DNA of 64,000 nt, taken from assembly GCF_000972845.2 (NCBI RefSeq), contig NC_040020.1, positions 578,415-642,414 of the forward strand, given 5' to 3'. Shown piece after piece: positions 1 through 9,361 of this stretch. This stretch comes from Larimichthys crocea (Eukaryota; Chordata; Actinopteri; Sciaenidae). The notes under the pieces were generated by a model, which worked only from the letters and a program-made list of their open reading frames with translations, made no database searches and had not been told where the DNA came from. How positions within the stretch are numbered: the stretch's first letter is position 1; each line of letters opens with the position of its first letter. Position numbers and translations under genes: made by a program.

Positions 1-491
1 TATCATTTTGTTGTACAATATGATTTGAAGTCATTGTTCCTTTGTCCAGTTAGCATTTAACATCTTCCTCATTTCTGACCTAATGAAAAGTCTAAAATGA
101 TCTTTTCCTTATCATCTATACAGTAATTTCTATAATAATAATACATTACTAAATTAACTAAGAGCACAATGACATTCTGTCTAAATACCAACTGTTAACA
201 CTAGCAGTTCTTCAAAATCCAATGACTTTGGATCCTGCCTAATTTTAACAGGTATATATTATATGTTGATGTATCATCACTTATTGCACAACAAATTGAC
301 AGTGTTGCTATAATTAATTGATTGAACAAGGTCTCTGTTGTTCTACAGTCCTTTAAATATTTGATCTCCACATTAACACTGTCATTAACAGTGAAAATCA
401 GAACTTTGCTGATCAGTGTCTTAAGTGGTACATGATTTGCAAGATGAGATGAGACAAACAAAAAGTTCCTTATTTTTAGCAGGGAGCCATA
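1..491. other. AT-rich upstream region of the pyrin/SPRY gene
   Basis: No coding exon, RNA gene or clear repeat is recognised. The stretch is AT-rich and leads into the start codon at 492, which sits in a reasonable vertebrate start context (an A at -3, G at +4). It presumably holds the promoter and leader of the downstream gene, but no convincing TATA box or start site can be placed. Confidence 0.3.
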
Positions 492-3400
492 ATGGCGAAT
501 CTTAAAGAGGAGCTCTTGAACACTCTGGAGAAATTAGAAGAAAGGGATTTTAACAAGTTCAAGTGGTTCCTGAAACATGATGACATCCTGGAAGGCTTTA
601 AAGGCATCCCAGTGGCTCGGCTGGAGAAGGCAGAAAGGCAGGACACAGTGGATCTAATGGTACAACAATATCAGGAGCATGGAGCGCTGAAAGTAACCTT
701 GAAGGTTTTAAAAAAGATCCACAGGAATGATCTGATACAGTGTTTACAACAATCCATCTCACAACCAAAAGGTACGTTGGCACAGGGTAAAAATATGAAA
801 AACACTGAAGTGTCACATTCATCTCATAAATTATTACATGAGTTTTAAATATTCTATTGTTAAAAAATGTCTTAACAAAACATGCAAAGAGTAGGAGTAG
901 CCAGTCTTCATCAAAACAGTAGCAGGATCAAGTTACATATCTGCATTTATACCAGAAAGAACAATAACTTACAGATGAGTCTGATTCTGTTGCAGTATAC
1001 TCTGAAAGCTCAGCACTTTCATTTCTTTAATTATGCCTAAGCTGGTTGAGGTCACGCCTTAATGTTTCAGTTTATTTTAGACCCATTTTAGTTTGTAAGA
1101 TTAAATTGTATGCAATAATTGCTGCTGCTATTATTGTTGTGATTTAGTTTGTAGTCCCCTAAATGAGTGTAATATATTAGTTAGGTAGAGAATCAAGTCA
1201 TCTGCATACAATAGTAATTTATTGATTAAAATGCCTGGATCATTTTAAATGAACAACATAATATAGAACTTAAATAAATGTGATATACTGCATAATACAA
1301 CACATTACATTACAACACAAGACAATTAAGTGTATGCATGTGTGTCTGTGCTCTGTTTTGTTTTTAGACCTCAAGAAACGTGACTTCTCATTTGCTGAGG
1401 GACTCCTTGCATTGCTAAAGGATTTGGAGGATGATTCTGATTCTGATGATGATTCTGATTCTGATGATGATTCTGATTCTGATGATGATTCTGATTCTGA
1501 CTTCAGTGATCAGAGAGAATATGAAATAAAGAAGGCTGAGCTAAAGAGTGTCCAACAGTTTGCAGTTCAGGTCACTCTAGATCCTGATACAGCACATCCT
1601 AATCTCATCCTGTCTGAAGATGGCAAACAAGTACATCATGGTGATGTGAGACAGGAATTTCCAGACAACCCTGAGAGATTTTACAGATGTGTTAATGTCT
1701 TAGGAAAGCAGAGATTCTCTTCAGGAAGATTTTACTATGAGGTTCAGGTTAAAGGGAAGACTGACTGGACATTAGGAGTTGTCAAAGAGTCGATTGACAG
1801 GAAGGGAGACATCACACTGAGTCCTAGATATGGTTTCTGGACTTTTGGTCTGAGAAATAAAAATGAGTACAAAGCCCTTGCTGGCCCTTCAGTCCTTCTC
1901 TCACTGAAGTCACATCCTGAGAAGGTGGGAGTGTTTGTAGATTATGATGAGGGTCTTGTCCGTTTTTATGACGTAGACACTGCAGATCGTCTCTACTCCT
2001 TCACTGGCTGCTCCTTCACTGAGAAACTCCTTCCTTATTTCAGTCCATGTACTAATAAGGATGGTACAAACTCTGCCCCTCTGATCATCTCTCCTGTCAA
2101 TCACCTACTGAACGTTAAGACACATGACTTCAGTGATCAGAAAGAATATGAAAGAAAGAAGGCTGAGCTAAAGAGTGTCCAACAGTTTGCAGTTCAGGTG
2201 ACTCTAGATCCTGATACAGCACATCCTGCTCTCATCCTGTCTGAGGATGGCAAACAAGTATATTGTGGTGATGTATGTAAGAATCTCCGAAACAACCGGA
2301 AGAGGTTTGATAGATGTGTTAATGTCTTAGGAAAGCAGAGTTTCCCTTCTGGAAGATTTTACTACGAGGTTCAGGTTAAAGGGAAGACTGAATGGGACTT
2401 AGGAGTTGCCAAAGAGTCGATTGACAGGAAGGGAAATATCAGTCTGGCTCCTGAAGATGGTTTCTGGACTATATTGTTGAGGAAAGGATACAAGTATGAG
2501 GCTAATAATGACCCACCAGTGCATCTTTCTATCAAGTCACATCCAGAGAAGGTGGGAGTGTTTGTAGATTATGATGAGGGTCTTGTTCGTTTTTATGACG
2601 TAGACACTGCAGATGTTCTCTACTCCTTCACTGGCTGCTCCTTTACTGAGAAACTCCTTCCATTCTTTAGTCCCAGTACTAATGACCGTGGTACAAACTC
2701 TGCCCCTCTGATTATCTCTCCTCTCAATCACCTACTGAACGTTAAGACACATGACTTCAGTGATCAGAGAGAATATGAAAGAAAGAAGGCTGAGCTAAAG
2801 AGTGTCCAACAGTTTGCAGTTCAGGTGACTCTAGATCCTGATACAGCACATCCTAATCTCATCCTGTCTGAAGATGGCAAACAAGTGCATCATGGTGATG
2901 TGAGACAGAAACTCCCAGACAACCCTGAGAGATTTTATAGATGTGTTAATGTCTTAGGAAAGCAGAGTTTCTCTTCAGGAAGATTTTACTACGAGGTTCA
3001 GGTTAAAGGGAAGACTGACTGGGACTTAGGAGTTGCTAAAGAGTCGATTGACAGGAAGGGATCTATCACACTGAGTCCTGAAGATGGTTTCTGGGCTATA
3101 TGGTTGAGGAAAGGGTACAAGTATAAGGCTATTGATGACTCGTTGGTGCGTCTTTCTATCAAGTCACGTCCTGAGAAGGTGGGAGTGTTTGTAGATTATG
3201 ATGAGGGTCTTGTTCGTTTTTATGACGTAGACACTGCAGATGTTCTCTACTCCTTCACTGGCTGCTCCTTCACTGAGAAACTCCTTCCATTCTTTACTCC
3301 ATGTACTAATAAGGATGGTCCAAACTCTGCCCCTCTGATTATTTCTCCTCTCAATCACCTACTGAACGTTAAGACACATGACTTCAGTGATCAGAAAGAA

Positions 3401-4984
3401 TATGAAAGAAAGAAGGCTGAGTTAAAGAGTGTCCAACAGTTTGCAGTTCAGGTGACTCTAGATCCTGATACAGCACATCCTGATCTCATCCTGTCTGAGG
3501 ATGGCAAACAAGTGCATGATAGTGATGTAAAGAAGAAACTCCCAAACAACCCTGAAAGGTTTGACAGATGTGTTAATGTCTTAGGAAAGCAGAGATTCTC
3601 TTCAGGAAGATTTTACTATGAGGTTCAGGTTAAAGGGAAGACTGACTGGGACTTAGGAGTTGCCAAAGAGTCGATTGACAGGAAGGGAAAAATCAGACTG
3701 GCTCCTGAAAAAGGTTTCTGGACTATATTGTTGAGGAAAGGATACAAGTATAAGGCTATTGATGACTCGTTGGGGCGTCTTTCTATCAAGTCGCATCCTG
3801 AGAAGGTGGGAGTGTTTGTAGATTATGATGAGGGTCTTGTTCGTTTTTATGACGTAGACACTGCAGATCGTCTCTACTCCTTCACTGGCTGCTCCTTCAC
3901 TGAAAAACTCCTTCCATTCTTTAGTCCCAGTACTAATGACCGTGGTACAAACTCTGCCCCTCTGATCATCTCTCCTCTCAATCACCTACTGAACGTTAAG
4001 ACACATGACTTCAGTGATCAGAAAGAATATAAAAGAAAGAAGGCTGAGCTAAAGAGTGTCCAACAGTTTGCAGTTCAGGTGACCCTAGATCCTGATACAG
4101 CACATCCTAATCTCATCCTGTCTGAAGATGGCAAACAAGTGCATCATGGTGATGTGAGACAGAAACTCCCAGACAACCCTGAGAGATTTTATAGATGTGT
4201 TAATGTCTTAGGAAAGCAGAGTTTCTCTTCAGGAAGATTTTACTACGAGGTTCAGGTTAAAGGGAAGACTGACTGGGACTTAGGAGTTGCTAAAGAGTCG
4301 ATTGACAGGAAGGGAAATATCACACTGAGTCCTGAAGAAGGTTTCTGGGCTATATGGTTGAGGAAAGGGTACAAGTATGAGACTATTGATGACTCGTTGG
4401 TGCGTCTTTCTATCAAGTCACGTCCTGAGAAGGTGGGAGTGTTTGTAGATTATGATGAGGGTCTTGTTCGTTTTTATGACGTAGACACTGCAGATGTTCT
4501 CTACTCCTTCACTGGCTGCTCCTTCACTGAGAAACTCCTTCCATTCTTTACTCCATGTACTAATAAGGATGGTCCAAACTCTGCCCCTCTGATCATCTCT
4601 CCTGTCAATCACCTACTGAACGTTAAGACACATGACTTCAGTGATCAGAAAGAATATGAAAGAAAGAAGGCTGAGTTAAAGAGTGTCCAACAGTTTGCAG
4701 TTCAGGTGACTCTAGATCCTGATACAGCACATCCTGATCTCATCCTGTCTGAGGATGGCAAACAAGTGCATGATAGTGATGTAAAGAAGAAACTCCCAAA
4801 CAACCCTGAAAGGTTTGACACATGTGTTAATGTCTTAGGAAAGCAGAGTTTCTCTTCAGGAAGATTTTACTACGAGGTTCAGGTTAAAGGGAAGACTAAA
4901 TGGGACTTAGGAGTTGCCAAAGAGTCGATAGACAGGAAGGGATCTATCGGACTGGCTCCTGAAAAAGGTTTCTGGGCTATATAG
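492..4984 (+). CDS. Pyrin-domain protein with six tandem PRY-SPRY (B30.2) units
   Basis: Two exons are supported: 492-771 and 1368-4984. The first ends in phase 1 before GTACG, the second follows TTTTTAG, and joining them keeps the frame. Exon 1 encodes a pyrin domain (about residues 1-93; FKWFLK and RQDTVDLM motifs), a death-fold module that in other proteins recruits ASC-type adaptors. Exon 2 opens with an acidic Asp/Ser linker, then six 209-residue PRY-SPRY units. Each unit has the three B30.2 signatures: LDPDTAHP, a WEVE-like FYYEVQVKGK, and VDYDEGLVRFYDV. The product is 1298 residues up to the stop at 4982, which falls inside unit six. Family knowledge: B30.2 domains bind proteins or other ligands, and fish NLRs often end in one. 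There is no NACHT, LRR, B-box or coiled coil here. I infer a cytosolic immune sensor or adaptor; function is unproven. Upstream exons cannot be excluded. Confidence 0.8.
1430..1500 (+). repeat. In-frame 18-bp Asp/Ser microsatellite in the linker
   Basis: About four copies of an 18-bp unit (GATGATTCTGATTCTGAT) encode an alternating Asp/Ser stretch between the pyrin domain and the first PRY-SPRY unit. The period is a multiple of three, so length changes would alter the linker without breaking the frame. The composition suggests a flexible, acidic, possibly CK2-phosphorylated tether; that last point is inference. Confidence 0.85.
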
Positions 4985-5245
4985 TTGAGGAAAGGATACA
5001 AGTATAAGGCTATTGATGACCCGTCAGTGAATCTTTCTCTCAAGTCACATCCTGAGAAGGTGGGAGTGTTTGTAGATTATGATGAGGGTCTTGTTCGTTT
5101 TTATGACGTAGACACTGCAGATCGTCTCTACTCCTTCACTGGCTGCTCCTTCACTGAGAAACTCCTTCCATTCTTTAGTCCCAGTACTAATGACGGTGGT
5201 ACAAACTCTGCCCCTCTGATCATATGTCCTGTCATTCATGACAAA
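1499..5245 (+). repeat. Six tandem 627-bp PRY-SPRY coding units
   Basis: The marker GACTTCAGTGATCAG recurs at 1499, 2126, 2753, 3380, 4007 and 4634, an exact period of 627 bp (209 codons) with no indels across 3.7 kb. Units 3 and 5 are nearly identical to each other, as are units 4 and 6, which points to duplication of a two-unit 1254-bp block. Differences cluster in two patches: after the GKQV motif, and around the GFW motif through the following loop. The sixth unit runs through the stop at 4982-4984 and then to 5245 without another stop. Confidence 0.92.
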
Positions 5246-5248
5246 TAA
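4985..5248 (+). pseudogene. Remainder of the sixth PRY-SPRY unit, beyond the stop codon
   Basis: The reading frame continues after the TAG at 4982-4984 with LRKGYKYKAIDD, the VDYDEG motif and the SFTGCSF motif, ending at TAA 5246-5248. Sister units carry TGG or TTG at the same codon, so one base change made the stop. The tail shows no further damage, so the stop is recent, polymorphic, suppressed or a sequencing error. Including the tail, the protein would be about 1386 residues. Confidence 0.8.
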
Positions 5249-7079
5249 TCATGCTTTACCGTTTTCATTTATTCTTGTTGATTAGACTTCTAGTCAGCTT
5301 GTAGAAGGAAAGGTTAAAGATCATCAGAGTTGAGCTGCGAATCACATGGTCTCCATGCCTAATGTACAGTATCTACAGTAAACAGTACTGTCTCAATTTT
5401 TTAAAACTACCTAGTGGAATTTTAATACTCTTTAATACTTGTTTGTATCTTGTACTCTATTCGAACATGTAACATGTAACATGTAAACAATGTAAAGTCT
5501 TTGCCATAAAAAGAATTACTTGTATACACTGTATTTCATATTCTGATGAATATTGTTTTTATTTTTTGTTGTAATGCAATTTTTTTTTTTTACTAATACA
5601 CTGATTTCTCTAAACTGATTTATTCATACTACAATAAACTTCAAATGTGTTTCTCATCAAACATTATCTCATGTAATCAATGGAATGGAATGTTGTCGTT
5701 TTTTACTAATCATTGTAAATATTTTCCGCTAATAATTACACTATTAACAAAATAGCATGATTTTTTTTTTAATGTATTATTTTGGTTAAAAAAAAATAAA
5801 AAAACTGTTTAAACTTGTTGGACTTATTTGTTATTATTACAGAAAGTGATATGAAAGTTAGTATTTTATATTGTATAAGAAAAATATTAACGATTTTGAA
5901 AACAACTTTATAATAATGTGAAAACTAAAATGTCTACTTTTGTCCATAATGCATTACAGAGTACAACTGGCCATTTTACAAGAAACTTTATACTATGCAA
6001 AGATTTGTGTAAATATTATGTACTTCCCTTGAGAAACATGGTTAACACTAGACAATAAAGTAATTTTGGAGTAAAGTATTTGAGTCATAATATAAAAGGG
6101 CTGCATCTCAAAAACTATGGTATTTAAGAATATATGACAAGAAGGGTACTCACAAATGAAGAATGTGTATGACTGCTGTCAGGAAACACTGATTTGTATG
6201 ATTTTTGAGAGATCTGAGTTCCGTTTTTCATTATATGAAAACTTACTTGACTTACAGACGGGGGTTATTGGAGGCTTTGAAACAGTGTGGATTACATTTT
6301 AATGCATCGCTGTATATAATTCATAAATTTTAAAGGTTTATTGAAGGGTTGTCTTTGCTTTTACAGGAAACACGGGCTCCTAACAGCGCTGATATGTTGA
6401 CGAAGGCAGAAAGACATGTCAGACAAACATTTCTTAATATATGTGGCCAGATACAATTCACATGAGAAGCACGTTTAACCCTGCAAGAAGGAAGTGAAAG
6501 CTTTCTCTGGACATTTTTCGCCTGTCTGGTTTTTACAGTAAACTGTAGACACTTAATGACTTAATAACTATTAAAGTATGAACTGTAGACAAAGATTGAT
6601 TAACTTATGAACTACACCAACTAAATAATATCTTACTTACTTCTTACAACAAAGGTGTGACTGTTTGTACTTATATTTATATACTTCTTTATGTGCTGAT
6701 CTGATGCTTTGAGTCCACCTCAATGAGGAACCTGAGCTTTAAGACAAGAGAGAATAAGATGTACAAAACCAAAAATGGTGAGAAGTGATGGCTTTGGAGA
6801 GGGGAGGTAGACACCCGTGACTTAAGATCACAAACCTCTAAGTTTTAGATTCATTTTAGTGGATTGATCTTTCTACATTTGAAGAACTCGGCTGAATTAT
6901 TGGTGAGTTATATTTAGGATTTCAGATTATAGAAAACGCATTTTTCTGTGAGTATTGTTTTGTTTAAAGAGATATAGAAGAAAAGAAATTAGCAGCGTGG
7001 ATCTTTAAAGATCACTGAAGGACTTTTTTACAGTCGTGTCTGTGCTGGAATCATTGTTATTGTTACTACTTAGGGCAGT
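5249..7079. other. 3' flank of the pyrin/SPRY gene; AT-rich, no gene seen
   Basis: An AATAAA at 5633-5638, about 385 bp after the final stop, is a plausible poly(A) signal on the plus strand. The rest is AT-rich with homopolymer runs (for example T runs near 5580 and 5760) and stops in all frames. No RNA gene or recognisable transposon is seen. Confidence 0.4.
5633..5638 (+). promoter_or_regulatory. Candidate poly(A) signal, pyrin/SPRY gene
   Basis: AATAAA downstream of the array's final stop. It is chosen because it is a canonical hexamer in AT-rich 3' flank, followed by T-rich sequence. Confidence 0.4.
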
Positions 7080-7528
7080 CACCATACTAAACTCCAACCT
7101 ACACTGAACTGACTTGTTTGAAAATTGAACATTGCTCCGCATACTGTCGTTATCATTTATTTATTTTATATCTTCACTGTAACCTTTTGCACCATTATGT
7201 CATGGCTATCTGCACTTTATCTGTTTTACTGTTATCTGCAAATTATAAATTATAATGCCTTAATACCTCCACCTATTTATGCTGTCAGTCACACCAGTCA
7301 CTTTATTGTCATACCTGCTGCTGATATGTGCCTGTTTACCTAATTCTTGTACTTAGTAGTTTTTGCTATAGAGTTATATATATATATATATAGTGGTATA
7401 GGGGTAGTTGTTGTGGTGGTTTTGTTGTGCATGTCTCTACTTGTTTATTTATGTGTGCACACTATGGGGGGCTTGTAATCTCATTGTACTTGTATAATGA
7501 CAATAAAGGCATTCTATTCTATTCTACT
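7080..7528 (+). mobile_element. Probable 3' end of a LINE-type retroelement
   Basis: The block ends in a short ATTCT repeat directly after ACAATAAAGGC near 7500-7525, a tail style typical of fish non-LTR retroelements. The preceding 72-codon hydrophobic open frame (7125-7343) has no recognised domain and is taken as 3'-UTR sequence rather than a gene. A short TA run lies near 7375-7391. The left boundary is a guess. Confidence 0.35.
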
Positions 7529-7956
7529 TTAATTGTTCACAACTGTGGAAATTAACTGTACCCAGAAATTGAATTCAAACAACAGTAAACAGAAAATTCA
7601 AAGAGAAAATTTTGATCATCATTTTGTTCTATACTACAACTTCCCTGATTCTGAACAACTCTAGGATGTAGTTTTCACATTAGAAAAAATCAATCTGTAA
7701 TCTGTTCGATCATGTCACAGATGACTTGATTCACATTTGACATGACTACAACAGTGGCACTGGTGATATGAGATGTGATAAATGAATCTTAATGTGTAAT
7801 CTGACAGAGGTTGCACATGTTGACCTACCTGCTTAGTTAGTAGCTCTTTCCCTCCAGAGTCCCTCTAAATTCTCAGTTTGTTGTTGTTATTCAGCATATC
7901 AACTTTATAAGGTGATGATATGTAACATTTCTCTAAACCTTACCAGGAGAAACAAA
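7529..7956. other. Spacer upstream of the second pyrin exon
   Basis: About 430 bp of AT-rich sequence with no recognised gene or repeat. It presumably held the promoter of the pyrin copy that follows. In-frame ATGs at 7912 and 7915 precede the preferred start at 7957. Confidence 0.3.
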
Positions 7957-8880
7957 ATGGTGACACTTTCAGTGAAGCTCTGGGAAGCACTGCATCAATT
8001 AAAAGACGATGAGTTCAAGAAATTCAAGTGGTTTCTGAAGAAGAATGACGTTTCACAAGGCCACTCAGGCATCTCAGCGGTTCATCTGGAGAAGGCGGAC
8101 AGGCAGGACACAGTGGACCTGATGGAACAGAAATATGGCAGCACTGGAGCTATAAAGGAAACCATGGAGGTCTTAGAGAAGATCAGCAGGAATGACCTGG
8201 TGCAGAGTTTGCAAGACTCCTGCCTGGACCCAAAAGGTAAGTTCCACGAGAGTTTTCCAAATGCAACAATGTAACCAATGTAAACATTGGGTTACTAAGA
8301 AGAAAAACTGCGGGTTAGTCCTTCATTGAGGTCTCAAACCCTTGTTCAAGTAAAAAATCCTGTAAAACCATAAACTCGCACTAGCACTTCAGAATTTGTG
8401 CATACGAATCCAACAAGATATGATTTGTCTATGACGATCTTAAAAGATGCTGGTAGAAAGAGTGTTACCTTTGGACAGAGTGAGCATAGCTGTTTCTACT
8501 GTTTAAGTTATAACTTCAAATTTTCTAATAACAACAATCGTGTGTGTGTCTCTGCCGTGTTCAGACCTCATTCCACAAGACTGCAAAGGAAAACAGGCCA
8601 AGCTGAAGAGCGCCCAGACGTTCACAGTCGATGTGACTCTTGATCCTGATACGACACATCCTAATCTCATCTCGCCTTGTGATGGGAAACAAACGCGTCA
8701 TGGTGACGCAAAGTACAAACTTCTGGACAACCCTGAAACTTTTTTTAGATGCGTCTGTTGGAGTCGCCAAAGAAATGATACAGAAAAGAAGGGGACGAAT
8801 CGTACCGAGTCCTGAGAATGGCTACTGGAAAACCATCTCCCTCTGAAGTCGCATCTTAAGAGCGTAAATAAAAGTAATGA
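7957..8880 (+). pseudogene. Second pyrin + PRY-SPRY gene copy, broken in exon 2
   Basis: Exon 1 (7957-8236) is 280 bp, identical in length and splice phase to the first gene's pyrin exon, and encodes an intact pyrin domain (KKFKWFLKKND, RQDTVDLM). Donor GTAAG follows. Exon 2 begins at 8565 after TTCAG and opens like the linker and PRY of the first gene (QAKLKSAQTFTVDVTLDPDT). After the residues DNPETFFRCV the segment covering the WEVE-like motif is deleted and the frame shifts. The next recognisable piece, GVAKEMIQKRRGR, is in another frame, and a further deletion follows GYWKT before an LKSH-like remnant. The rest of the SPRY is absent. A short pyrin-only product is possible but would lack the SPRY. 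I start at 7957 because it aligns with the pyrin start; ATGs at 7912 and 7915 are also in frame. Confidence 0.75.
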
Positions 8881-9361
8881 TAAAGCACAACTTAAATTCT
8901 GCTTAATTTGGTTAAATTATGTAATTATGTTAAATGTAATCCAACCTTTAAATTTCTGTCATCACATATGAGAAGTATTTATGAAAAATCTTGGTGAAAG
9001 TGATTTATTATGTTCTGAGAACTGTAAAAAAACCCTTACTGAAGTGATACTGTTTTTTTTTCAGGATCTTCCATGTTTTACTTTCATTCTACACGTGTAA
9101 TAGAAACAAACACACAGAGGCACACTTCCTATTGTGAACAAAACACAACTAAAGAATTTCTTGTCAAATGAAATTTATTTGTGTACTTTTCTTCTGAAAA
9201 CAAACATCAGAGTTACACAAGAAGCTTCACCAGCATAGGCTTGTTTTCTCCCTGATCTTACAGGACGAGACTTTAATCAACAAAAACTACAAAGTGCAAC
9301 ATGTTGTAAACAAGAAAAACTCTGAAAATATAAACCAAACTTTGAGCGTTCCCGTTCAGCC
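8881..9361. other. Intergenic region and fbxo15 3' UTR
   Basis: The right part is the 3' untranslated region of the minus-strand fbxo15 gene, with an AATAAA (minus) at 9174-9179, about 180 bp past its stop. No other feature is seen. Confidence 0.5.
9174..9179 (-). promoter_or_regulatory. fbxo15: Poly(A) signal of fbxo15
   Basis: AATAAA on the minus strand (TTTATT on plus), about 180 bp downstream of the fbxo15 stop codon at 9362-9364. Confidence 0.6.

Noticed and set aside
1910..5239. A series of minus-strand 64-codon frames at regular spacing.
   Set aside because: They are antisense shadows of the six PRY-SPRY units and recur every 627 bp.
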